Shown here: in pieces, positions 57,485 to 64,000 of the stretch
How the letters are laid out: each line of letters opens with the position of its first letter
Position numbering within the stretch: position 1 is the stretch's first letter
Assembly (NCBI GenBank): GCA_963773835.1
Contig: CAVZCQ010000002.1
Span: 558,001-622,000 of the forward strand
From: JOPF136 sp963773835
GTDB taxonomy: Bacteria > Acidobacteriota > Terriglobia > Acidiferrales > UBA7541
Direction: 5' to 3'
Length of the DNA stretch: 64,000 bases
Translations under genes and position numbers: made by a program
Notes under the pieces: model-generated
The model's database searches: none
What the model saw: only the letters and a program-made list of their open reading frames with translations
Told to the model about the DNA's origin: nothing

Positions 57485-58612
57485 ATGGCGATGGAACTGC
57501 TGGGGAAATCGCAGGCGGCATTGCGCGAATGGATGGCCTCGCTCGGCGAGGCGTCGTATCGCGGGGCGCAGGTGTACCACGCGATTTATGCGGAACGGCG
57601 GTTCGCGTTCGCGGGGATGACAAATTTGCCGGCGGCGCTGCGCGACCTGCTGGGCCGCGAGGCGACGATTACGCTGCCGCGCATCGCGCGGAAGTATCAC
57701 TCCGCGGACGGGTCGGTGCGCTACCTGCTGCCGCTGGGAGCGGAATCGGCAGAGGGAGCGGCGCGTGTCGCGACGGTGGAAGCGGTGTTCATGCCGTCGG
57801 AGGGACGGCAGACGATTTGCATCTCGACGCAGGCGGGGTGCGCGGTGGATTGCAAATTCTGCCTGACGGCGACGCTGGGGCTGGTGCGCAACCTGACCGC
57901 GGGGGAGATCGTGGGGCAGGTGCTCGTCGCGCTGGAAGACAACCGCGAACGGCTGGCGCCGCGTACGAACGTGGTGCTGATGGGACAGGGAGAACCGCTG
58001 CTGAATTACGACGCAACGATGGCGGCGGTACGCATCCTGCTGGATTCCAATGCGCTGGCGCTTTCTGCCCGCCATGTGACGCTTTCGACCAGCGGGATCG
58101 TCCCGGGAATCGAGCGGCTGGCGCAGGAGAAGGTGCGGCCGAAGCTGGCCGTGTCGCTGAACGCTTCGAATGACGAGGAGCGGGACGCGGTGATGCCCAT
58201 CAACCGGAAATATCCGATTGCGGTATTGCTGGAAGCCTGCCGGCGGTACCCGCTGCGGCCGTGGGAACGGCTGACCTTCGAATACGTTCTGTTGGGCGGG
58301 GTGAATGATTCGGCGGACGCGGCGCGGCGGGTGGCGCGCCTCGTGGCGGGAATGCGCGCGAAGGTGAACCTGATCCCGTGGAATCCGGGCGAGTTGCCGT
58401 ATCGCCCGCCCGCCGCGGAGGCTATTGAAGAATTCCGGCGCATCCTGGCGGAAAAGGACGTGCCGGTGTTTGTGCGCTACTCGCGAGGGCAGGATATTTT
58501 CGCGGCATGCGGCCAACTGGCGGTAATCGAAACTGTACCAGCGAGCGGTTCGGAACAGCGGCCTGTGCAACTGGTAGCCGGAGAGGCACGTGGCCGTGAG
58601 CCGGGAATTTGA
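57485..58612 (+). CDS. rlmN: 23S rRNA (adenine-C2)-methyltransferase, radical SAM
   Basis: A 375-residue RlmN/Cfr-family enzyme. The radical SAM cluster motif is C119-x3-C123-x2-C126 (CAVDCKFC), and the methyl-carrying Cys is C342 in RGQDIFAACGQL. MGQGEPLLNYD, SLNASNDEERDAVMPINRKYP and LNLIPWNPGE-type motifs are typical. It methylates A2503 of 23S rRNA and A37 of certain tRNAs. ATG at 57485 (a second ATG is two codons later). It ends 311 bases before nirA and is probably not in the same operon, since a promoter and leader lie between. Confidence 0.93.
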   Translation: MAMELLGKSQAALREWMASLGEASYRGAQVYHAIYAERRFAFAGMTNLPAALRDLLGREATITLPRIARKYHSADGSVRYLLPLGAESAEGAARVATVEAVFMPSEGRQTICISTQAGCAVDCKFCLTATLGLVRNLTAGEIVGQVLVALEDNRERLAPRTNVVLMGQGEPLLNYDATMAAVRILLDSNALALSARHVTLSTSGIVPGIERLAQEKVRPKLAVSLNASNDEERDAVMPINRKYPIAVLLEACRRYPLRPWERLTFEYVLLGGVNDSADAARRVARLVAGMRAKVNLIPWNPGELPYRPPAAEAIEEFRRILAEKDVPVFVRYSRGQDIFAACGQLAVIETVPASGSEQRPVQLVAGEARGREPGI

Positions 58613-58635
58613 TTACTCGGATTGAAAAGTTGCGT

Positions 58636-58663
58636 TTGCGTCTCGAGCGAAGCCAGCCACAAT
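58636..58663 (+). promoter_or_regulatory. Candidate nirA promoter
   Basis: TTGCGT (58636-58641), 16 bases, CACAAT (58658-58663). Both boxes have three or four consensus bases, so this is a weak promoter, as expected for a regulated gene. A start near 58670 gives a leader of about 250 bases. Confidence 0.4.
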
Positions 58664-58687
58664 AGACTGCCAGGGGAGACGCCTCCA

Positions 58688-58752
58688 CGTTTCCCGAGGG
58701 ACGGTAGAGCCTGCCGGGTCCTGTTTCCGGGATGAAACGGGAGCCGTGTTTT
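58688..58752 (+). terminator. Predicted attenuator: terminator hairpin with competing arm
   Basis: CGGGTCCTGTTTC (58715-58727) pairs with GAAACGGGAGCCG (58734-58746): 12 pairs with one mismatch and one wobble, a six-base loop CGGGAT, then TGTTTTA. An upstream arm CGTTTCCCG (58688-58696) can instead pair with CGGG and GAAACG (58728-58739), breaking the terminator. Such alternative folding is the mark of transcription attenuation. Pairings were found by reading, not computed. Confidence 0.5.
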
Positions 58753-58923
58753 AGAGATCGGGATTTGGGATTCGAAGCGGGAGAGGTTTCCCGCCCTGCC
58801 TGACGTTTCGATTGCTCCACGACGAGCCTCTGGAAGGATGACCACCAATGAACGCGGGTGGCGAGGCGCTCGGCGCACCCGGCAAATAGCCGCGGTAGCC
58901 GCGCCGGTGCACAGGAGGACATC

Positions 58924-60627
58924 GTGGAACCACAAGCCGCAGCCGGTAAAATTCCCGCGCGCCCCGCCCCAGCAGGATTGCCGGCTGCCGCCGCGCCGTC
59001 CGTGCTGCCCAGCGCGACTCCTCCCGCGGGAAATGCCGTTGAATCCTATAAGGCGGCCATCGGCGGAGACGGTCTGGCCATCCGGGATCAATTGCCGCAG
59101 ATCATTGCCCGAGGCTACGAGGCCCTTACCCCGGCGGAAAAAGAACTGCTGAAATGGGTAGGCGTGTTCTTCCGCAAGCCGACGCCCGGGCGATTCATGA
59201 TGCGCATCCGCATGCCGAATGGTTTCACGACCTCGCGGCAACTGCGTGCCATCGCGGAACTCTCGCGCCGGCTGGGGAACGGCGTGGTCGATCTCACCAC
59301 GCGTCAGCAGATCGAGCTGCGGGGCTTCACGCTCGAAAGCGTTCCGGAAATCTGGGAGAAGTTGCGGGGCGTGGACCTGCACTCGCTGCAAACCGGGATC
59401 GACAATGTTCGCAACATCAACGGGTGCCCGCTGGCCGGGCTGACGCCGCACGAATTGCTGGATGCCTCACCGGTCGTGCGGGAAATCGACGCGCGCATGG
59501 TGGGGCGGACGGGAAACCCCGAATTCACCAACCTGCCGAGGAAATTCAACATCACGGTGACCGGCTGTCTGGAGAACTGCACCCACGCGGAGTCGCAGGA
59601 CATCGCGCTGGTCCCCGCAACCCGCCAGGGGCGAGCAGGATTCAACGTTCTGGTGGGCGGAAAGATGGGCTCGGGGGGAATGACGGTGGCTTCGCCGCTG
59701 GACGTTTTCGTTGAGCCCTTGGATGCGGCGGAGGCCGTGCTCGAGTTGGTGAGAATCTACCGCGACTACGGCCCTCGCGAGGCGCGCTCCAAGTGCCGCT
59801 TCGCCTTCCTGATCGAAACCTGGGGCCTGGCCCGGCTGCGCGAGGTGCTCGGCGCACGCCTGGGCCGCGAACTCCAGCGCGAGGGAACGGATGTGCGCCG
59901 GCCGGCGCACGCGGACCACCTGGGTTTTACCGAGCAGAAACGGCCCGGGCGGCTGGCCGTGGGGCTGTGTGTGCCGGCTGGCCGGGTGAATCCCCGGCAG
60001 ATGCAGGAACTGGCCCGTCTCGCCGAGGAATACGGCGACGGCCAGATCCGCCTGACCACGGGGCAAAACGCCATACTGCCCAACGTTCCGGCCGGCCGTC
60101 TGCGGCAATTGCTGGCGGAGCCGCTGCTGGATGAATTCTCCCCGGCGCCGTCGCCTCATTTCCGGCGGATGGTGGCTTGCGTCGGCACCGATTACTGCAA
60201 CCTCGCGCTGATTGAAACGAAGCAGCGCGCCGTCGAACTCTCCCGCGCTCTCGACCAGCGCCTGGGCACAGCGGGGAAGCCACTGAGCATTCACTGGTCC
60301 GGGTGTCCGGCGGGTTGCGGGAATCACCAGGCGGCCGACATCGGCTTCCGGGGCTTCAAGACAAAGATCAACGGGGAGCTCGTGGAGGCTGTGGCGATTT
60401 ATGCGGGAGGAAGGACCGGCCCCGATGCTGCGCCGGGCGTGCAGATCGCGGAGATGGTGCCGTGCGACGAGGCGTTTGCCGCGCGTGTGGCAGACGTGGT
60501 CCGGGAATACCGCCGGGCGCGGGAGCAGGTTGTGCCGAGTCGAAGAAGACTCCTACAGGGCGCAGCGATGGCGGAACGGAATCCGGCGATTGGCGAATCG
60601 CCGGCGGCGTCTGCGGGGGCGGACTGA
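58924..60627 (+). CDS. nirA: Ferredoxin-nitrite reductase (siroheme, 4Fe-4S)
   Basis: A 567-residue nitrite/sulfite reductase half-repeat enzyme. The siroheme-4Fe4S ligands are C419, C425 (CVGTDYC) and C461, C465 (CPAGC). GCLENCTHAESQDIALVPA in the first half and TRQQIELRG are typical of NirA-type nitrite reductases, so nitrite-to-ammonium is more likely than sulfite reduction, in line with the nitrite channel and hemD behind it. The GTG at 58924 follows AGGAGG and is preferred over an earlier ATG; the first 50 residues are low-complexity Ala/Pro and probably flexible. It heads the nirA, FNT, hemD, ANTAR cluster. Confidence 0.92.
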   Translation: MEPQAAAGKIPARPAPAGLPAAAAPSVLPSATPPAGNAVESYKAAIGGDGLAIRDQLPQIIARGYEALTPAEKELLKWVGVFFRKPTPGRFMMRIRMPNGFTTSRQLRAIAELSRRLGNGVVDLTTRQQIELRGFTLESVPEIWEKLRGVDLHSLQTGIDNVRNINGCPLAGLTPHELLDASPVVREIDARMVGRTGNPEFTNLPRKFNITVTGCLENCTHAESQDIALVPATRQGRAGFNVLVGGKMGSGGMTVASPLDVFVEPLDAAEAVLELVRIYRDYGPREARSKCRFAFLIETWGLARLREVLGARLGRELQREGTDVRRPAHADHLGFTEQKRPGRLAVGLCVPAGRVNPRQMQELARLAEEYGDGQIRLTTGQNAILPNVPAGRLRQLLAEPLLDEFSPAPSPHFRRMVACVGTDYCNLALIETKQRAVELSRALDQRLGTAGKPLSIHWSGCPAGCGNHQAADIGFRGFKTKINGELVEAVAIYAGGRTGPDAAPGVQIAEMVPCDEAFAARVADVVREYRRAREQVVPSRRRLLQGAAMAERNPAIGESPAASAGAD

Positions 60628-60783
60628 CCCCGCCTGACCGGAGGGATGGGAGCGCAGGCATGCAGGTGCAGCGGCTGGGCTCCCGGGCCTGCCGCAGCGC
60701 CGGGGGACGTTGTGGACGGAAGATTCCGGCGTGAGCAGCCCGTGGTTCGGGTGAGAACGATCACTTTGGGAAGGGAGAAAACG

Positions 60784-61665
60784 ATGGACTACGTAGCTCC
60801 GAAGGAAATCGTGCAGGAAGCGGTACGCATGGCGAAGGTGAAGTCTGCTTTGAGCATCCGCGACATGTTGATCCGAGGAGCGCTGGCGGGGGCGTTTCTG
60901 GGTTACGCCACCTCGCTGGCGATGATCGTGACCACGCAAGGACTGCCTCCCATCGTGGGAGCAGTCCTATTCCCCGTGGGCTTCGTGATGCTCGTGCTGC
61001 TCGGGACGGAACTGGCCACCGGCAACTTTGCGCTGTTGACGGCGGGGCTGCTGGACGGCGAGGTGTCGTTCAGAAAGCTGTTGCGGAATTGGGGCTGGGT
61101 GTACGCGGGCAACCTGCTGGGGAGTGTGTTCTACGCCGTGCTGTTTTTCCTGGCGGTGACAAATTTCGGGAAGACGCCGGGCGGCGCGCTGGGTGATCTT
61201 GCGTCCCAGGTCGCGCAGAAGAAAACGCTGGCATACATGGCGCTGGGGACAGCGGGCTGGAGCTCCGCGCTGGCGAAGGGGATTCTGTGCAACTGGATGG
61301 TGACGATCGGCGCGGTGCTGGCCCTGGCGTCGCGTTCCACGGTAGGGAAGGTGCTGGCGATGTGGCTGCCGATCATGACCTTTTTCGCGCTCGGCTATGA
61401 GCACTCGATCGTGAACATGTTCCTGATTCCCGCCGGTATGATGTTCGGCGCGCCCGTCTCGGTGGGCAAATGGCTCTTCTGGAATCAGCTTCCGGTGACT
61501 CTCGGCAATATCTTTTCGGGCGCGCTGTTCACCGGGGTGGCCCTCTACGCCACCTATTCTGCAAAACCCGTCACGGCCGAGATGGGTGAAGCGAAGCTGG
61601 CGTTCGCAGAGCAGCCAGCCGTCCCTGCCGTCTTCGCGCAAAGGGCGGAAATTGAAGCGCGCTGA
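60784..61665 (+). CDS. nirC: Formate/nitrite transporter family channel (NirC-like)
   Basis: A 293-residue FNT channel with six membrane helices. Family signatures: the N-terminal SIRDMLIRGALAGAFLGYATSLA, LGTELATGNF (first constriction), GTAGWSSALAKGILCNWMVTIGAVLA and LGYEHSIVNMFLIPAGMM (central His region). Position between nirA and hemD points to nitrite import. GGGAAGGGAG precedes the ATG. It ends two bases before the hemD ATG, so the genes are co-transcribed. Confidence 0.9.
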   Translation: MDYVAPKEIVQEAVRMAKVKSALSIRDMLIRGALAGAFLGYATSLAMIVTTQGLPPIVGAVLFPVGFVMLVLLGTELATGNFALLTAGLLDGEVSFRKLLRNWGWVYAGNLLGSVFYAVLFFLAVTNFGKTPGGALGDLASQVAQKKTLAYMALGTAGWSSALAKGILCNWMVTIGAVLALASRSTVGKVLAMWLPIMTFFALGYEHSIVNMFLIPAGMMFGAPVSVGKWLFWNQLPVTLGNIFSGALFTGVALYATYSAKPVTAEMGEAKLAFAEQPAVPAVFAQRAEIEAR

Positions 61666-61666
61666 G

Positions 61667-62653
61667 ATGGAAGGTCCCCTGCCTGCGACGCGAAGCATCA
61701 GGCAAGATAGTTCTGCGGAAAGGTGGAGTGGGCGCGAGGCCACGAGCATCAGCGCTAGGGAAGACCGAAGCTCACCCAAAGGCTTTGCTGGGTTGCGCGT
61801 GCTCTCGCTGGAAAGCCGGCGGGGGCCGGAAATGGCAAAGCTGATCGAGAGCTATGGGGGCCGGGCGGCGGTTGCGCGTTCGATGCGCGAAGTTCCCCGG
61901 GAATCCAACACCGCAGCGGTGGAGTTCGCCCGCACGTTGGTTGCGGGCGGCTGCGACGTGGTTATTTTTCTGACCGGAGTGGGCACGCGAGCACTGGTTC
62001 GCGCAGCCGGGCCCGTGTGTTCCCCGGAGCGTCTGGCGGAGGCCCTGCGACGGATTACGGTGGTCGTGCGCGGGCCGAAACCTGTGGCCGCGTTGAAAGA
62101 ACTGGACGTGCCCGTCACACTCACGGCGCCGCAGCCAAACACGTGGCGGGAGCTTCTCGCAGCCCTCGACGAGCGGAAGGCGGCACTGCCGCTCGCGGGG
62201 CGCCGCGTGGCGGTACAGGAATACGGCGTGCCGAACGCGGAGCTGCTGGCCGAGCTGGAAGCGCGCGGCGCACGGGTGACGCGCGTGCCCGTCTATGAAT
62301 GGGCGCTGCCGGAAGACACCGGACCGCTACTCGCAGCCATCCTGGGGATCAGCCGCGGAGATATCGATGTGGCGCTGTTCACGACCTCAGTTCAGGTGAC
62401 ACATTTGATGGAGGTCGCGGGAGAAATGGGCCAGGCGGAAGCGGTGCGGCGCATGCTGAAGCGCAGCGTGGTCTGCTCGATCGGGCCGACGACCACGGAG
62501 GGACTGGCGGGACACGGGCTGACCGCAGACCTGGAGGCCTCTCAACCCAGAATGGGGATTCTGGTGACGGAAGCGGCGCGACACAGCGCAGCGCTGCTGC
62601 GGAGGAAGCGCGAGGGATCCTATCCCGTGGGCCCGCTATCCGCGGAGCAGTGA
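61667..62653 (+). CDS. hemD: Uroporphyrinogen-III synthase
   Basis: A 328-residue HemD-family protein: GLRVLSLESRRGPEMAKLIESYGG, VIFLTGVGTRALV, LRRITVVVRGPKPVAAL, and the second half with DVALFTTSVQVTHL and CSIGPTTTEGL, the two-lobe fold of the enzyme that closes the uroporphyrinogen ring. It supplies the precursor for siroheme, which NirA needs. The roughly 60-residue N-terminal lead is not part of the fold, so a later start is possible; ATG at 61667 is one base after the channel stop. It lacks a DNA-binding domain. Confidence 0.88.
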   Translation: MEGPLPATRSIRQDSSAERWSGREATSISAREDRSSPKGFAGLRVLSLESRRGPEMAKLIESYGGRAAVARSMREVPRESNTAAVEFARTLVAGGCDVVIFLTGVGTRALVRAAGPVCSPERLAEALRRITVVVRGPKPVAALKELDVPVTLTAPQPNTWRELLAALDERKAALPLAGRRVAVQEYGVPNAELLAELEARGARVTRVPVYEWALPEDTGPLLAAILGISRGDIDVALFTTSVQVTHLMEVAGEMGQAEAVRRMLKRSVVCSIGPTTTEGLAGHGLTADLEASQPRMGILVTEAARHSAALLRRKREGSYPVGPLSAEQ

Positions 62654-62768
62654 CGCGGCTGACGGCGAAATCCCGTGCGTGCGAAAGCCCCGGCGGTCCG
62701 GCAATTCCGATTCCGCGCATTCAGAAATCCGATTGGACTGGCCCGCCGCGTGGCCCTACCCTCGCAAG

Positions 62769-63491
62769 ATGGACGGCACGGCTCCGGGCTCCCTTGAAGC
62801 TCACTCCGAAATTGAAATGGTGCACGCGGTGGGCAGCCGGTTCGCCGCCGCGGACCCGCTGGACCAGGTGCTCCGCCAGGTGGTGACGCTGGTGGCTGGA
62901 GTGGTGAAGTGCGATTCGTGTTTCGTATATGCGCTGGAGGGGGACGCGCTGGTACTGCGAGCGTCGCTGAATCCGCACCCGGAAATTGTGGGCCGGCTGA
63001 AATTGCGGATGGGCGAGGGGATCACAGGCTGGGTGGCGGAGCATATGCGTCCGGTGGCGGTGGCCGAGAACGCGTTTCAGGACCCGCGGTTCCAGCGCTT
63101 CCATGAATTGCCGGAGGACCGCTACGAAGCTTTTCTCTCCGTTCCCGTTCTGTGCCGGGGCCGGCTGGTGGGAGTGATCAACGTCCAGCATCGCGCCAGG
63201 TACGTCCACAGCGCGCGGGATATCCGACTGATTTCCACGCTGGGCTTCCTGGTGGGCGCGGAGATGGAGATGGCCCGGCTGGAGAGCGAGAGCAGCCGCC
63301 TGTCCGAAAAGCTGGAGATCCGGAAAACCGTGGACCGCGCCAAGGGAATCCTGCAACGAGAGCTGGGGGTGAGCGAGGAAGAAGCCTACCTGACCCTGCA
63401 ACGCCAAAGCCGCCAACGGCGTAAATCCATGAAGGAAGTGGCCGACGCGATTCTGCTGAGTGAAGAGGTGAAGCGCCGGCCTGGCAGGTGA
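62769..63491 (+). CDS. GAF-ANTAR RNA-binding antiterminator
   Basis: A 240-residue regulator: GAF domain (about residues 20-165, VTLVAGVVKCDSCFVYALEGDALVLRASL, VPVLCRGRLVGVINVQHR) followed by an ANTAR domain (about 182-235, EIRKTVDRAKGILQRELGVSEEEAYLTLQRQSRQRRKSMKEVADAIL), which folds as a three-helix RNA-binding module. ANTAR proteins bind paired hairpins in leader RNA and prevent termination, as with NasR and EutV. Here it follows hemD on the same strand and the leader of nirA holds a terminator, so it is the natural candidate regulator. The GAF domain may sense nitrite, nitrate or redox; none can be shown. Confidence 0.9.
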   Translation: MDGTAPGSLEAHSEIEMVHAVGSRFAAADPLDQVLRQVVTLVAGVVKCDSCFVYALEGDALVLRASLNPHPEIVGRLKLRMGEGITGWVAEHMRPVAVAENAFQDPRFQRFHELPEDRYEAFLSVPVLCRGRLVGVINVQHRARYVHSARDIRLISTLGFLVGAEMEMARLESESSRLSEKLEIRKTVDRAKGILQRELGVSEEEAYLTLQRQSRQRRKSMKEVADAILLSEEVKRRPGR

Positions 63492-63521
63492 CGCGGATTC
63501 ACGCGCGAGGCGGGAAATCTT

Positions 63522-64000
63522 TCAAATCCTTTCCGCCGCTTCTTCGACCGGGAATTCCCTCGCCAGGCTTTCTGCGATCGCGTGCGGCGCAAACGTGGGC
63601 GAGACGAAGGCTGCCACTTCGCCAGCAATCAACAGCACGGGAGCCGGCAGGCGCGGCGCAACGGGAAGCGCGGCTACGGTGGTGGCAAGAATCTGCTGAT
63701 CCGGAAGTGTTGCGCGCGAAATCAACGCGCAGGGAGTGCGGTCGGCCAGCCCCGCGGCGCGCAGTTGGTCCGCAAGGCCGGCGTAGTCCTCGCCCGGCAT
63801 GTAGGCGATGACAGTCGCTGCGGCTTTGACGGGCGGGCAGGCATCAGCGGCAGCGCGGCTCCCGGAGGAATGGTTGGAAAGAAACAGGACTCGCGAGGAC
63901 AGTCGGCGATCCGTCAGCGAGATCCCGGCCGCTGCCGCGGCTGCCGTCGCCGCGCTCACCCCGGGAACAATCTCAAAATCCACGCCGGAAGCGCGCAATG
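63522..64000 (-). CDS. cobA: Uroporphyrin-III C-methyltransferase (siroheme/cobalamin), partial
   Basis: The C-terminal roughly 160 residues of a SUMT-type methyltransferase: VDFEIVPGVSAATAAAAAAGISLTDR, RVLFLSNHSSGS, AATVIAYMPGEDYAGLADQL, APVLLIAGEVAAFV. The enzyme methylates uroporphyrinogen III to precorrin-2, the first step to siroheme. It enters from the right edge, so its start and possible fused domains are not visible. Convergent with the ANTAR gene (30-base gap). Together with hemD and nirA it makes the cofactor supply side of the nitrite cluster. Confidence 0.88.
   Translation of the reverse strand, partial: LRASGVDFEIVPGVSAATAAAAAAGISLTDRRLSSRVLFLSNHSSGSRAAADACPPVKAAATVIAYMPGEDYAGLADQLRAAGLADRTPCALISRATLPDQQILATTVAALPVAPRLPAPVLLIAGEVAAFVSPTFAPHAIAESLAREFPVEEAAERI

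Larger units (their letters stand above)
58613..58923 (+). other. Leader and promoter region of the nitrite cluster
   Basis: 311 bases without a gene. They hold a promoter candidate (58636-58663), an attenuator-type hairpin set (58688-58750) and a third hairpin with a six-base loop, GCGGGA (58777-58782) and TCCCGC (58789-58794). The GTG of nirA follows AGGAGG at 58913-58918. Confidence 0.65.

Noticed and set aside
58720..58794. A fully canonical two-hairpin ANTAR target in the nirA leader
   Set aside because: Loops are CGGGAT and GAGGTT; position 4 is G in both, but the conserved A at position 1 is missing, so only a candidate attenuator is claimed.
1..64000. tRNA, rRNA or CRISPR
   Set aside because: No T-loop-like GGTTCGA with matching acceptor arms, no rRNA-like blocks and no regularly spaced direct repeats were seen when reading both strands; a covariance-model search was not possible.

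Overview
This window looks like chromosomal DNA of a GC-rich, diderm member of the Acidobacteriota. I infer this from an outer-membrane assembly operon with a TamB-like protein, two PknB-type Ser/Thr kinases (one fused to TPRs), many secreted proteins with lineage-restricted appearance, an LssY_C/hydrolase fusion, and small hairpin repeats scattered between genes. No rRNA, tRNA, CRISPR array, integrase or complete insertion sequence was seen. The phylum call is an inference from gene style, not from a marker gene.

Layout. 1-6938 (minus): bamA, a SurA-like chaperone and a tamB-like gene cut by the left edge, all overlapping. 7042-9246: a ThiF/MoeB-type enzyme, then an inserted RelE-type toxin-antitoxin module, then a second partial copy of the ThiF 3' end. 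9265-15157 (minus): two small conserved proteins, an LssY_C plus alpha/beta-hydrolase protein, an acyl-CoA dehydrogenase and hicAB. 15274-20027: a cytoplasmic kinase-TPR protein, mscL with a zinc ribbon, and a membrane Ser/Thr kinase. 20281-26161: yebC, ruvC, secreted FecR-type and other proteins, a MEMO-family protein and two small genes. 26425-29668: a NitT/TauT-type ABC ATPase and a fused double permease. 31059-37810: a Cus-type heavy-metal RND efflux operon. 38615-42076: a sigma-54 two-component system next to a secreted protein with a candidate -24/-12 promoter. 42593-43933: citrate synthase. 44136-53489: an RsbW/RsbV-like pair and an Mla-type lipid transport locus split by three signalling genes. 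53526-57331: a DUF433/DUF5615 pair (the second gene frameshifted), an M16 peptidase, a membrane zinc-ribbon protein and cysteine dioxygenase. 57485-64000: rlmN and a nitrite-assimilation cluster (nirA, FNT channel, hemD, GAF-ANTAR regulator, siroheme-type methyltransferase cut by the right edge).

Themes. Two toxin-antitoxin modules (8250-8995 and 14676-15157) are each bracketed by imperfect direct repeats of the neighbouring gene's end or promoter, which suggests insertion with duplication of host sequence. At least nine small palindromes, of different stem sequence, share a flanking GTAG tetranucleotide, the hallmark of REP elements moved by RAYT transposases; two genes take their TAG stop from it. 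The nitrite locus has a leader with a strong terminator-like hairpin, a competing upstream arm and an ANTAR-type RNA-binding regulator in the same cluster, so transcription attenuation is plausible.
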